Part shown: positions 33,077 through 42,301 of the stretch, one piece after another | Layout of the letters: every line of letters starts with the position of its first letter | Numbering within the stretch: the stretch's first letter is position 1 | NCBI GenBank assembly: GCA_016869285.1 | Contig: VGEN01000002.1 | Span: forward strand, 1-64,000 | Length of the DNA: 64,000 nucleotides | Direction: 5' to 3' | Origin: Alphaproteobacteria bacterium | GTDB taxonomy: Bacteria; Pseudomonadota; Alphaproteobacteria; SHVZ01 | Notes under the pieces: model-generated | Database searches by the model: none | The model's input: the letters and a program-made list of their open reading frames with translations, nothing else | What the model was told of the DNA's origin: nothing | Position numbers and translations under genes: made by a program

Positions 33077-34650
33077 AAGCCTTCTCCCGTCTGCTCGCGA
33101 GCCTGCTCTATTCCCCGGCACGTAATACCAAGCTGCGCTTGCTGCGCGTCTATCTCGCCGAGACGCCGGACCCGGATCGCGGATATGCGCTGGCGGCGCT
33201 GACCGGCACCCTGGCCTTCGCCGAGGCGAAGCCGGCGGCGGTACGCGAGGTCGCGCGGCAGCGCCTCGATCCGGTGCTCTTCGATCTCTCCTACGACTAT
33301 GTCGGCGATCTCGCCGAGACTGTGGCCCTGATCTGGCCGGCATCGGACCAGAGCCATGACCTCCGCCTGGGCGAGGTGGTCGAGACCCTGACCTTGGCGG
33401 CGCGCGCCAAAGTGCCGGAGCTGCTGGAGGGCTGGCTCGACCGGCTCGATGCCGATGCGCGCTGGGCATTGATCAAGCTGCTGACCGGCGGACTTCGCGT
33501 CGGCGTCTCCGAGCGCCTCGCCAAGTCCGCGCTGGCGGAGCACGGCAAGGTCGAGCTCGCTGAGGTCGAGGAAGTCTGGCACGGGCTCGATCCGCCCTAT
33601 CGGAGCCTGTTCGACTGGCTCGATCGCAAGGCGACGAGGCCGCAGATCGACACCAGCCGCCTCTTCCGCCCGCTGATGCTGGCGCAGGCGCTGGAGGAGA
33701 GCGACCTGATCTCGCTCGATCCCAGTGACTTCCGTGCCGAATGGAAATGGGACGGTATCCGCGTGCAGATCGTCTCCGGCCCGGACGGCGCACGCCTCTT
33801 CTCGCGCGGCGGGGAGGAGGTCGGGCCGGCCTTTCCCGATCTGGTCGACCGCATGAGCTTCTCCGCCGTCGTCGATGGCGAACTGCTGGTCCGACGCGGC
33901 GAAGAGGTCGCACCTTTCAACGACCTGCAACAGCGCCTCAACCGCAAGAAAGCGACCGAGAAGCACCTTGCCGACTACCCGGCCTTCGTCCGCGTCTACG
34001 ATCTGCTTTTCGAGGGCGAGGAGGATCTTCGCCATCTGGGCTTCGATGCCCGCCGCGCCCGGCTCGAGGCCTGGGTCGCCAGGACCGGCCTTGCCACGGG
34101 CGTCATCGATCTCTCGCCGTTGGTGCCCTTCGCGGATTGGGAAGAACTCGGCCGCCATCGCCTCGGCGCCGGCGCGCTCAACGCCGAAGGCCTGATGCTC
34201 AAGCGCGCCGACAGCCCCTATGTCCCCGGCCGGCCGAAGGGCCTCTGGTTCAAATGGAAGCGTGCCGCCGACACCATCGATGCCGTGCTGATGTATGCGC
34301 AGCGCGGTCACGGCAAGCGCTCGTCCTTCTACTCCGACTACACCTTCGGCCTCTGGACCTCGCCAGGCGGCGAGCTGGTGCCGATCGGAAAGGCGTATTT
34401 CGGCTTCACCAATACGGAGCTGATGGAACTCGACAAATGGGTACGCAACCACACGACCGACCGCTTCGGCCCGGTGCGCCAGGTCGAGCCCGGCCTCGTG
34501 CTGGAGATCGCCTTCGACTCCGCCCAGCGCTCGACGCGGCACAAATCCGGCGTGGCGCTCCGCTTCCCGCGCGTCGCCCGCATCCGCTGGGACAAGCCGG
34601 CCGGCGAGGCGGATATCCTCGAAACCCTGGTGAAGCGCATCCCGGCCTGA
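33073..34650 (+). CDS. ATP-dependent DNA ligase (cisplatin-damage-response type)
   Basis: 525 residues. The N-terminal DNA-binding domain (1-200) is followed by the nucleotidyltransferase with adenylated Lys225 in EWKWDGIRV, motif III-like RVYDLLFEG, motif IV LNAEGLMLK and motif V GLWFKWKR, and then an OB domain. It seals nicks, using ATP, in a repair pathway separate from the NAD-dependent replicative ligase. It starts at TTG, embedded in the exonuclease stop (TTGA), right after a GGAGGAGGGGAG site. The helicase and PdeM nuclease that often join this pair are absent here. Confidence 0.93.
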   Translation: MKAFSRLLASLLYSPARNTKLRLLRVYLAETPDPDRGYALAALTGTLAFAEAKPAAVREVARQRLDPVLFDLSYDYVGDLAETVALIWPASDQSHDLRLGEVVETLTLAARAKVPELLEGWLDRLDADARWALIKLLTGGLRVGVSERLAKSALAEHGKVELAEVEEVWHGLDPPYRSLFDWLDRKATRPQIDTSRLFRPLMLAQALEESDLISLDPSDFRAEWKWDGIRVQIVSGPDGARLFSRGGEEVGPAFPDLVDRMSFSAVVDGELLVRRGEEVAPFNDLQQRLNRKKATEKHLADYPAFVRVYDLLFEGEEDLRHLGFDARRARLEAWVARTGLATGVIDLSPLVPFADWEELGRHRLGAGALNAEGLMLKRADSPYVPGRPKGLWFKWKRAADTIDAVLMYAQRGHGKRSSFYSDYTFGLWTSPGGELVPIGKAYFGFTNTELMELDKWVRNHTTDRFGPVRQVEPGLVLEIAFDSAQRSTRHKSGVALRFPRVARIRWDKPAGEADILETLVKRIPA

Positions 34651-34667
34651 TGAGCTAGGATTGGCGC

Positions 34668-35492
34668 ATGACCGATCCCTTCGCCCATCCGCCGCGCGAC
34701 CTGGTCAACCTGGAGCGCTATCCTCTGGATGATGCACGCCGCCGCGCCGAGCTGGCCGAACGCTGTCGCCGCGAGCTGGCGGCGGACAGCTGCGTCATGC
34801 TTCCGGGCTTCGTCACCGAGGAAGCGACCCGCCGCATGGTTGACGAGGCGATGGCGACGTTGCCGCGCGCCAACCGCCGCGACCATCACCTGACGCCCTA
34901 CGGACCGCCGCGCACCGATCTTCCGGCCGGCGACCCGCGAACGATCACCTCGCGCAACACGATGCATGCCGTCGCCGGCGACGATATAGCCGACTCGACC
35001 GGTGTGCAGCGCCTCTATCGCTGGGACGGGCTCACTCGCTTCATCGCCGAGGTGGTGAAGGCCGACGAGCTCCATCGGGTGCTTGACCCGATCTTCAATT
35101 GCAACCTCAGCATCATCGGCGAGGGCGAAAGCCACCACTGGCATTTCGACTCGAATGACTTCGTCGTCACCCTGCTGCTCCAGCGGGCCGAGGCCGGCGG
35201 CGATTTCGAGTTCGCGCCCTATATCCGCAGCGAGACCGATGAGAACTACAGCGGCGTCGCCGAGGTGCTGCGCGGGGGGAAGCGTGGCGTGAAGACCGTC
35301 CGGGTCGAGCCCGGCACGCTGGTGCTTTTCTGCGGCAAGTACTCGCTACACCGCGTGAGCCCGGTCGACGGCAAGCAGAAGCGGATCATTGCGCTCTACA
35401 GCTACGACAAGCGCCCGGACAAGATGTTCTCCGATGAGAACGCGCTGCGCGTCTTCAACCGCAGGCGCGTGACCCGGGCAGCCGCCGACTAG
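34668..35492 (+). CDS. BesD/HalD-like Fe(II)/2-oxoglutarate oxygenase
   Basis: 274 residues with a jelly-roll fold pattern. The metal-binding motif is HWHFDSNDF, giving His159-x-Asp161, and the distal ligand is His228 in YSLHRVSPV; a basic residue for 2-oxoglutarate follows in KRIIALYSYD. Sequence style (TLLLQRAEAGGDFEFAPYIR, PGTLVLFCGKYSLHRV) is that of the BesD/HalD amino-acid halogenase clan. True halogenases replace the Asp by Gly or Ala to make room for chloride, whereas this one keeps Asp and so should hydroxylate. The substrate is probably a free amino acid or small amine (inference). It lies 17 bases after the ligase. Confidence 0.75.
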   Translation: MTDPFAHPPRDLVNLERYPLDDARRRAELAERCRRELAADSCVMLPGFVTEEATRRMVDEAMATLPRANRRDHHLTPYGPPRTDLPAGDPRTITSRNTMHAVAGDDIADSTGVQRLYRWDGLTRFIAEVVKADELHRVLDPIFNCNLSIIGEGESHHWHFDSNDFVVTLLLQRAEAGGDFEFAPYIRSETDENYSGVAEVLRGGKRGVKTVRVEPGTLVLFCGKYSLHRVSPVDGKQKRIIALYSYDKRPDKMFSDENALRVFNRRRVTRAAAD

Positions 35493-36451
35493 GCTTTCAG
35501 CAGCCCCTCGACGCAGCGCTGGACTGTCAGACCTTCGGCCAGCGTCGGCAGGCGATGGGCGCGGCCGGCGAGCATGGCGGCGAGCGCATCGAGCTGGCCG
35601 ACCTGGGCGCGCTGGCGCAGCTCTTCCGATGAATTTCCGGGCGGCCGCCAGTTGTTGCCTTCGCGGATCTCAACATTCATCCAGTCAACCAGACGGACGC
35701 CGCCGTGCTCGAACTCGACCGTGGTGACGTTGCGGTCGGCGACCGTGGTGCCGCCGACTCGGCCCGAGATCGCCGCGTGCACGGAGCCGAAGATCACGCG
35801 GGCATCGAGCGCGGTCTCGGCGCCGTCGCCGGCCGGATAGGTCGGTCGCGTCTCGACGATCTCCGGCGTGCCCAGAACGCGCTGAAGCGCAAAGACGAAA
35901 TGCGAGATCACCTCGCGGGTGAAGCCGCCTTCGGCGCTCTTCGAAAGCCATGACGCTGCGCCCGTCTGCCAGGGGCGCGGCCAAGCGGCGAACTGGACCT
36001 CGACCGAAGCGGTGACCGGATTGCCGAAGCAGCCCGATTGCACCGTGTCTTCCAGGGCGATCAAGCCCGGCGCATGGGCGAGCGAGAAGTTGATCGCGGC
36101 CAACCGCTTCTCGCGCGTCGCCCGCTCGACGATCGCCTCCGCCTCCTTGAGATCGGTCGCCAGCGGCTTCTCGACGAAGACCGGCTTGCCGGCATCGAAG
36201 GCTGCGAAGGAGTGCGCGATATGGCTCGACGGCGGCGAGGCAATGTAGACGCAGGCGATGTCGCCGCGGCGGCAGAGCGCCTCGGCCGATGCATCGAGGT
36301 CGAGCGTCGGATGCGCCTTCTTCGTGCGCTCGCGCGCCTCGGCGCTCGGATCCCAACCGGCGGTGGCTTGGAGATCCGGATGCTGCGCGAGGCGGTCGAG
36401 CATCCGGTTGCCCATGATGCCGAGGCCGATGACGCCGACGCGATAGGCCAT
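35489..36451 (-). CDS. Gfo/Idh/MocA-family oxidoreductase
   Basis: 320 residues. The NAD(P)-binding start is RVGVIGLGIMGNRML, the EKP motif is FVEKPLATD near residue 92, and the C-terminal domain holds GGFTREVISHFVFALQRVLG. It differs clearly from the enzyme at 29207. ATG 36451 follows GAGGA at good spacing; the longer frame runs into the upstream gene. It lies eight bases after the acyl-CoA dehydrogenase stop and is co-transcribed with it. Its end shares CTAG with the convergent oxygenase gene. Substrate unknown. Confidence 0.88.
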   Translation of the reverse strand: MAYRVGVIGLGIMGNRMLDRLAQHPDLQATAGWDPSAEARERTKKAHPTLDLDASAEALCRRGDIACVYIASPPSSHIAHSFAAFDAGKPVFVEKPLATDLKEAEAIVERATREKRLAAINFSLAHAPGLIALEDTVQSGCFGNPVTASVEVQFAAWPRPWQTGAASWLSKSAEGGFTREVISHFVFALQRVLGTPEIVETRPTYPAGDGAETALDARVIFGSVHAAISGRVGGTTVADRNVTTVEFEHGGVRLVDWMNVEIREGNNWRPPGNSSEELRQRAQVGQLDALAAMLAGRAHRLPTLAEGLTVQRCVEGLLKA

Positions 36452-36459
36452 TGTTGTCC

Positions 36460-37632
36460 TCAGTAGCTCTTGGGCAGGCCCAGCACGTGCTGGGCGATAT
36501 GGGCGAGCACGAGATTGGTCGAGATCGGCGCGGTCTGGAAGAGCCGCGTCTCGCGCCATTTGCGCTCGACATCGTATTCGCGCGCGAAGCCGAAGCCGCC
36601 GAAGGTCTGCATGCAGGCCTCAGCCGCGTGCCACGAGGCCTCCGAAGCCAGCAGCTTCGCCATATTGGCATCGGCGCCGCAATCCTGGCCCGCATCGAAG
36701 AGGGCGGCGGCGCGGCGATTGACCAGATCGGCCGCCTCCGTCTCGGCATGGGCGCGGGCGAGCGGGAACTGGATACCCTGGTTCTGGCCGATCGGGCGGC
36801 CGAAAACGTGCCGTTCGCGCGCATAGGCGCTGGCGGTCTTGATGAACCAGCGCGCATCGCCGATTGCCTCGCCCGAGAGCAGGATGCGCTCGGCATTCAT
36901 GCCGTCGAGGATATAGCGGAAACCCTTGCCTTCCTCGCCGATCAGGTTCGCGACCGGCACCTCGAGCCCGTCGAAGAACACCTCGGTCGTGTTGTGGTTG
37001 ATCATCGCCTTGAGCGGGCGGATGTCGACGCCCTTGCCCTGGCTTTCGCGGAGATCGACGAGGAAGACCGAGAGCCCGTCGCTCCGGCGCTTGACCTGGT
37101 CGAGCGGCGTGGTGCGCGCGATCAGCAGCATCATGTCCGAGGCGAGCGCGCGGCTGGTCCAGACCTTCTGGCCGTGCACGATATAGCGGTCGCCCTGGCG
37201 AATCGCGCGGGTCTTGAGCGCCGGGGTATCGGAACCGGATGTCGGTTCGGTCACGCCGAAGGCCTGCAGGCGGAGCCGGCCGGCGGCGATCTCGGGCAAA
37301 TAGCGCTGCTTCTGCTCGGCGCTGCCGTGCCGCAGCAGCGTCCCCATGATGTACATCTGCGCATGGCAGGCGCCGGCGTTGCATCCCTCGCGATGGATCG
37401 TCTCCAGGATCACCACGCCGGCGCGGAGCGGCAGGCCGGCACCGCCGAACTCCTCCGGGATCAGGGCACCCAGATACCCGGACTCGGTGAGCGCGCGGAC
37501 GAAGGCCTCCGGATAGGCCTGCGCCTCCTCGAGTTCACGCCAATAGGCACCGGGAAAGCCGGCGCTGATCTTGGCGACTTCGACCCGGATCTCCGGGTAA
37601 TCGTCGCCGATGGCGAGGCCTAGCGTGTCCAT
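36460..37632 (-). CDS. Acyl-CoA dehydrogenase
   Basis: A 390-residue flavoprotein that introduces a double bond into an acyl-CoA. Family motifs are in order: PEEFGGAGLPL, the FAD-binding segment AFGVTEPTSGSDT, VHGQKVWTSRA, the mid domain VANLIGEEGKGFRYIL, and the C-terminal bundle with TFGGFGFAREYDVERKWRE. Length is that of the short/medium-chain group. ATG 37632 has AGAAGGAA upstream. Pairing with a Gfo/Idh dehydrogenase is unusual and suggests a peripheral catabolic branch rather than core beta-oxidation. Confidence 0.9.
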   Translation of the reverse strand: MDTLGLAIGDDYPEIRVEVAKISAGFPGAYWRELEEAQAYPEAFVRALTESGYLGALIPEEFGGAGLPLRAGVVILETIHREGCNAGACHAQMYIMGTLLRHGSAEQKQRYLPEIAAGRLRLQAFGVTEPTSGSDTPALKTRAIRQGDRYIVHGQKVWTSRALASDMMLLIARTTPLDQVKRRSDGLSVFLVDLRESQGKGVDIRPLKAMINHNTTEVFFDGLEVPVANLIGEEGKGFRYILDGMNAERILLSGEAIGDARWFIKTASAYARERHVFGRPIGQNQGIQFPLARAHAETEAADLVNRRAAALFDAGQDCGADANMAKLLASEASWHAAEACMQTFGGFGFAREYDVERKWRETRLFQTAPISTNLVLAHIAQHVLGLPKSY

Positions 37633-37714
37633 GCCTGATTCCTTCTCGCACGAGGGCGCATGACACAGAAGCGGAGGCCGCACGCACCATCGTTCCGGCC
37701 GACGAAGGACGAGA

Positions 37715-39571
37715 TCACGGCGTGAGCCGCCGCATCTGATCCAACGCTTCGACGAAGGCGGCAGCGAAGCGGGCCTGGTCGAAAAGCGGCGAAGCCCGCA
37801 TCCGCTCCCTGAGTCCGGCGCGCACCTCGCTCAGTTGGTCGGTGCGCTGCGCCCATGTCAGCGCCGTCTCGACATACGCCTCGGAGCTGGCGGTAATGAA
37901 ATCGGGTAGTCCCACATTGTGCAAATGGCTGGCTGCATGGCGGCCGACCGGACGGTCGCTGGGCAACGTCACAACCGGAACGCCCATCCACAGCGCCTCG
38001 CAGCCTGTCGTGCCGACGCCGCAAGGCGAGGTATCAAGGATGAGGTCGACGTCGGAGTAGTTGGCGAGCCACTGCAGATGGTTGCTTTGTGGCCGAAGCT
38101 CGATGCGCTCTGCCGGCAGGCCATGCTGGGCGAAGCGAGCGGCGAGGCCGGCTCGAACAGTCGAGCGCTCGAGCCCGGGAGCGGCAATGATCAGCCTTGC
38201 GTCGCTCGCCCGCCTCATCAGCTCGGCCCAGCGGAGCAGCACCTCGTCCGTGATCTTGAGCAGCTGGCCGAAGCAGCCGAAGGTAGGAAAGCCATGCGTT
38301 GCCGCGGGCGGCAGGCCGACGGGCGGCGCGTAGTCGGGAGGCGAGTAGCATTTGAAGCTGTCACGCAGTCGGATCACGCGCTCGGTGTAGAGCGGATCGT
38401 CCTGCTCGGGAGCGATGATCCGGTCCGTCAGGATGAAATCCATCTCCGGCACGCCGGTCGTGTCGTTGTAGTTCAGCCAAGTGACCTGAATCGGCGCTAC
38501 CCGTCCCGCGAAGAGCGATAGCCGTGATGCGGCGGCGTGGCCGGCAAGATCGAAGAGAATGTCGATCCGGTCCTCGGCGACGGCTGCGGCCAGCCGGTCG
38601 TCGCTCCAACCCGATATGGAGCGCCAGCCATCCGCATTTGCTTGCATGCGTGCCGTCATCGCGTCGGGGCGGGCGACGTCGCTGTAACAAACCGCGTGCC
38701 AGGCCGAGCGAACGCGGCCGATGAGGGTCGGCAGAATGAACCACGCGGCGGGCGTCGCCCTGAAATCAGGGGAGACGAAGCCGACTCTCAGCGGCGCGCT
38801 CGTGACGGTCGGTCGTCTCGAACGAGGTTGGAAGGACGCCTTGATCCGAGGTCCGAGCGTTCGGTGAGCGGTGGCTATGTCTGCGACATTAGCCTTCGGA
38901 TCAAGCCTCATCACGAAAAGATAAGCGCTGATCACGACGGAATCGTCTGGCGTGCAAGCGATGGCGCGTCTGGCCGCGACGATCGCAGTCTCGAGGTTTC
39001 CACCTTGCGCTGCGACACTGCCCCAGCCGCTGTGTCCCGCCGACATGCCCGGATCGAGCACCAGCGCGAGCCGAGCCTGCTGCGCCGCGTCGTCCAGGCG
39101 CCACTGATCGCGCAGCACGCCAAGAAGACCGACTCGTGCCACAGACAAGGAAGGATCGGAGGATATAGCGAGACGAAAGTGCCTTTCCGCTACGACCGGA
39201 TCGAGCAGTGCGGCATAGGCGTTGCCGAGATTTGCGTGGGAAGCGGCGTAGCCCGGCCTCAGGTCGAGCGCCTTCTGCAACGTCCGTATGCCGCTCGATA
39301 GATCCCCGCTCCGCAACTGCGCGGTTCCGAGCATGAGGTGCAGGACGGGACTCGTCGCGTCGAGGACAAGGCCGCGGCGGTAGTGAGCCAGCGCATTCGC
39401 CCAGTCCCGTCGCCACGACGCGACATTGCCAAGATTGCCGTGAGGATTGAGAGCGCTCGGAGTCAGCGCGAGCGCTTGCCGCAGCAGCACGGCCGCTGCC
39501 TCGTACCGGCCGCTATTCATCGCTTGCACGGCAAGGCGATTGAGTTCGTCGGCCGTCGAGACCATTTGCAC
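37715..39571 (-). CDS. TPR protein with SPINDLY/OGT-type glycosyltransferase domain (GT41)
   Basis: 618 residues. Residues 5-225 are TPR units (NSGRYEAAAVLLRQALALTP; HANLGNAYAALLDPVVAERH). Residues 265-610 are the GT41 catalytic half: LRVGFVSPDFRATPAAWF, IDILFDLAGHAAASRL, QVTWLNYNDTTGVPEMDFI, the FGCFGQLLKI turn and CGVGTTGCEALWMGVPVVTL near the donor site. In bacteria such proteins transfer sugars to protein side chains or act in surface glycan assembly. The start is GTG 39571, with GAAGG upstream; ATG 39565 is an alternative. It is one of three TPR- or helix-linked glycosyltransferases within 11 kb. Confidence 0.88.
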   Translation of the reverse strand: MQMVSTADELNRLAVQAMNSGRYEAAAVLLRQALALTPSALNPHGNLGNVASWRRDWANALAHYRRGLVLDATSPVLHLMLGTAQLRSGDLSSGIRTLQKALDLRPGYAASHANLGNAYAALLDPVVAERHFRLAISSDPSLSVARVGLLGVLRDQWRLDDAAQQARLALVLDPGMSAGHSGWGSVAAQGGNLETAIVAARRAIACTPDDSVVISAYLFVMRLDPKANVADIATAHRTLGPRIKASFQPRSRRPTVTSAPLRVGFVSPDFRATPAAWFILPTLIGRVRSAWHAVCYSDVARPDAMTARMQANADGWRSISGWSDDRLAAAVAEDRIDILFDLAGHAAASRLSLFAGRVAPIQVTWLNYNDTTGVPEMDFILTDRIIAPEQDDPLYTERVIRLRDSFKCYSPPDYAPPVGLPPAATHGFPTFGCFGQLLKITDEVLLRWAELMRRASDARLIIAAPGLERSTVRAGLAARFAQHGLPAERIELRPQSNHLQWLANYSDVDLILDTSPCGVGTTGCEALWMGVPVVTLPSDRPVGRHAASHLHNVGLPDFITASSEAYVETALTWAQRTDQLSEVRAGLRERMRASPLFDQARFAAAFVEALDQMRRLTP

Positions 39572-39637
39572 GCCGGGCCTTCAAGCGAGAGAAGGCCATG
39601 CTATAACGCGACCCCTCTCGAAGTGTCGAGGACGATC

Positions 39638-40660
39638 TTGGTCAACCTGAGCTACCCATTCGCCGGTCGACCGGCTGCGGGCGAGACCATCGAAGTCGCG
39701 CCCGGTGTCCTCTGGATCCGCATGCCGCTGCCCTTCGCGCTCAATCACATCAATCTCTGGGCGCTCGAGGACGAGGGCGGCTGGACGCTGGTCGATACCG
39801 GCATCTTCGACGACACCACGCGCGGCCTCTGGGACCAGCTCTTCGCGGGTCCGCTCGCCGGCCGCAAGGTCGTCCGTCTGATCGTCACGCATTTCCATCC
39901 CGACCATGCCGGGCTTGCCGGCTGGCTGACCGAGCGCTTCGGCGTCGAGCTGTGGATGACCCGCGCCGAGTGGCTGCATGCCCGTATGCTGCAACAGGAC
40001 ACCGGCCCCGAGATGATGGCGCAGCAGGTCGCCTTCTACGAGCAGGCTGGCGCGCCCGCCGAGTACCTGGAAGGCGTGCGTAAGGCCGGCCCCAGCTACG
40101 CCAAGCGGGTCGGGCCGGTACCGCGCGCCTATCGCCGGATCCACGGCGGCGAGGAGATCGCGATCGGCGGCCGCAGATGGCGCGTGGTGATCGGCCTCGG
40201 CCATGCCCCGGAGCATGCCTGCCTCTTCTGCGAGGAGGAGAAGCTGCTGATCGCTGGTGACATGGTGCTGCCGCGCATCTCGCCCAACGTCAGCGTCTGG
40301 CCGAACGAGCCGGACGCCAATCCGCTCGCCGAGTTCCTGAGCTCGCTCGGTCCGATCCGCGCGCTCCCCGGCGAGACGCTTGTGCTCCCGTCGCATAACG
40401 AGCCGTTCCGCGGCCTGCGCGAGCGTATCGACGAGCTCGGCCATCATCACGAGGAGCGGCTGGAGAAGCTGGTGTCGCTGATGCCCGCGCCGAAGACGGC
40501 GATGGAGATCGCCCGCGGCCTCTTCACGCGCCCGCTCGACCAGCACCAGACTGGCTTCGCCATCGGCGAAACCCTCTCGCATATCGGTCTGCTGCGCTCG
40601 CGCGGCAGCGCGGTACGCGAGCGCGGTGACGACGGCGCCTGGCGCTATCGCCGCGCCTAG
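39638..40660 (+). CDS. MBL-fold hydrolase
   Basis: 340 residues with the zinc motif THFHPDHAGLAGWL, further ligands in GLGHAPEHACLF and LIAGDMVLP, and a C-terminal helical extension (HHHEERLEKLVSLM) typical of the larger glyoxalase-II-like MBL hydrolases with a winged-helix tail. It probably cleaves a thioester or lactone; the substrate is unknown. TTG 39638 is preceded by GAGG with six-base spacing, and upstream in-frame codons do not look like protein. It ends in CTAG shared with the convergent alpha/beta hydrolase. Confidence 0.82.
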   Translation: MVNLSYPFAGRPAAGETIEVAPGVLWIRMPLPFALNHINLWALEDEGGWTLVDTGIFDDTTRGLWDQLFAGPLAGRKVVRLIVTHFHPDHAGLAGWLTERFGVELWMTRAEWLHARMLQQDTGPEMMAQQVAFYEQAGAPAEYLEGVRKAGPSYAKRVGPVPRAYRRIHGGEEIAIGGRRWRVVIGLGHAPEHACLFCEEEKLLIAGDMVLPRISPNVSVWPNEPDANPLAEFLSSLGPIRALPGETLVLPSHNEPFRGLRERIDELGHHHEERLEKLVSLMPAPKTAMEIARGLFTRPLDQHQTGFAIGETLSHIGLLRSRGSAVRERGDDGAWRYRRA

Positions 40661-41472
40661 AAGCCGGCCTTATCGAGGAAGGCGCGCAGCCGGTCGTTGA
40701 AGAGATCGGGCTGTTCGAGGTTGGGCAGGTGCGCCGTGCCCGCGATGAGAAACGCCTCGCCCTTCGGCGCGGTCGCGGCGATCTCCGCCGAGCGGCGCTG
40801 GATGTGCTCGAAGTCGAGGTCACCCCAGATCGTCAGCACCGGCATTCCGAGCTGACCGATGCGCGGCAGTGCCGCCGGTCGCGAACGCTCCTCACCGATC
40901 TCCGGGTGATGGAGGGCGATGCTGTTCATGTCGAGGAAGAGATCGCGGAGCGGACCCTGAACGCGCCCTTCCTGGCTCGACGGACCGTCGAGCCAGAACC
41001 AAGCCTCGAGCTCGTTCACGCGATCGAGGTCCTGATCCTCCTCGGCACTCTCCAGCTCTTCGATATGTGCGGCGATCGAAGGAGGGTAGGTGGCGGGACT
41101 CGGTGCCCCGGTGACAGCGGGAGCGACCAGCACGAGCGCCGAGACCCGCTCGGGATGCATCAGCGCAAGATCGATCGCGATGCGGCCGCCTTGTGAGCAG
41201 CCGACCAGCACGGCCCTCTCGGCGCGATTGTGATCGAGAACCGCGATGAGATCGTCGACATGCGAGAAGGACCGTTCCCTCGCCTCGGATTTCCCGAAGC
41301 CACGACGGCCATAGGCGATCACGCGATGATCGATCGACAGACGATCCATCTCGGTCCGCCACATGCGTCGGTCGGCGATGCCGGCATGGAGGAAGACGAC
41401 GACCGGACCATTGCCTGAGACCTCCCCGGCCAGGCGCGCGCCGGGGACATCGACCACGAAGGTTTGTGTCAT
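40657..41472 (-). CDS. Alpha/beta hydrolase
   Basis: 271 residues. The oxyanion loop is VVVFLHAGIADRRMW, the nucleophile elbow is VGCSQGGRIA (Ser near residue 98), the acid is in TIWGDLDFEH and the histidine in IAGTAHLPNLEQP. This is the layout of 3-oxoadipate enol-lactonase or haloperoxidase-like enzymes. ATG 41472 fits the fold start; the longer frame to 41658 overlaps the enoyl-CoA hydratase gene. It is probably the last gene of the operon with the hydratase and CoA ligase, where it could hydrolyse a ring or ester product. Confidence 0.85.
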   Translation of the reverse strand: MTQTFVVDVPGARLAGEVSGNGPVVVFLHAGIADRRMWRTEMDRLSIDHRVIAYGRRGFGKSEARERSFSHVDDLIAVLDHNRAERAVLVGCSQGGRIAIDLALMHPERVSALVLVAPAVTGAPSPATYPPSIAAHIEELESAEEDQDLDRVNELEAWFWLDGPSSQEGRVQGPLRDLFLDMNSIALHHPEIGEERSRPAALPRIGQLGMPVLTIWGDLDFEHIQRRSAEIAATAPKGEAFLIAGTAHLPNLEQPDLFNDRLRAFLDKAGF

Positions 41473-41518
41473 GGGCGCGCCTTCTACAGCCGGAGCGCGG
41501 GGATTGCTAGCGCCTTGT

Positions 41519-42292
41519 CTATCGGCCCTTGAAGCTCGGCGGGCGCTTCTCCAGGAAGGCGGCGCGACCCTCGGCATGGTCCTCGGTGCGGAAAAGCGCG
41601 CTCTGGCCGTCGACTTCCATCTGTAGCACCGTCTCCAACGTCGCCGGCATGCGCGCAAGCGCTGCCTTGGTCATGGCTAGCGCCACGGGCGGCGCGGCCG
41701 CGAACAGGCGTGCGCGTTCGATGGCGGCGGCGAGCACCTTGCCCGGCTCAGCCAGGCGGTCAACGAGGTGGATCGCAAGGGCCTCCCCGGCCTCGACGAT
41801 CTCGCCCAGCATCAGGAGCTCTCGCGCCTTCCCCATGCCGACGCGGAGCGGCAGCGTGTAGAGCAGGCCGAGATCGGCCATGAGCGCCACCCGGTTGAAG
41901 CTGGCGCAGAAGCGGGCGTCGTGGGCGGCGATGACGTGGTCGCAGGCGAGCGCGATCGAGACGCCGGCGCCGAAGGCATAGCCGTCGACAGCGGCGACCA
42001 CCGGCTTCCGTCCCGTGAGCAGCAATCGTGCGACGCGGTGCAGCCGGCCGATGCGGTCGCGCACATCGACCAGCGGCGCGTTCGGGTCGAAAGATCGGAT
42101 ATCTCCCCCGGAGCAGAAATTGCCGCCGGCCCCGGTGAGCACGATGGCGCGGGCATCGCTGGCGAAAGCCTCGTCCAGAACGTCGGCCAGCTTCTCGCGG
42201 AGCGGGATCGACAGCGCGTTCCGCCGCTCAGGCTCGTTGAGGGTGACGATGGCGATCTCTCCCTCGCGGGAGAGCAGGACTGGATCGGTCAT
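41519..42292 (-). CDS. Enoyl-CoA hydratase/isomerase family protein
   Basis: 257 residues of the crotonase fold. The oxyanion-hole segments are RRNALSIPL and GGNFCSGGDIRSF, followed by VAAVDGYAFGAGVSIALACD. The usual catalytic Glu of hydratases is replaced in MADLGLLYTLPLRVG, where an Asp stands near that position, so it may be an isomerase or hydrolase of the superfamily. It is nine bases after the AMP-ligase stop and co-transcribed, which suggests use of the CoA ester made by that ligase. Confidence 0.88.
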   Translation of the reverse strand: MTDPVLLSREGEIAIVTLNEPERRNALSIPLREKLADVLDEAFASDARAIVLTGAGGNFCSGGDIRSFDPNAPLVDVRDRIGRLHRVARLLLTGRKPVVAAVDGYAFGAGVSIALACDHVIAAHDARFCASFNRVALMADLGLLYTLPLRVGMGKARELLMLGEIVEAGEALAIHLVDRLAEPGKVLAAAIERARLFAAAPPVALAMTKAALARMPATLETVLQMEVDGQSALFRTEDHAEGRAAFLEKRPPSFKGR

Positions 42293-42301
42293 TGGCCGAG
42301 C

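Noticed and set aside
30809-33469. An 886-codon open frame on the minus strand over the Na/Pi symporter, exonuclease and ligase start
   Set aside because: Low-complexity Arg/Pro/Ala-rich translation in the shadow of real genes; it crosses both coding and intergenic DNA.
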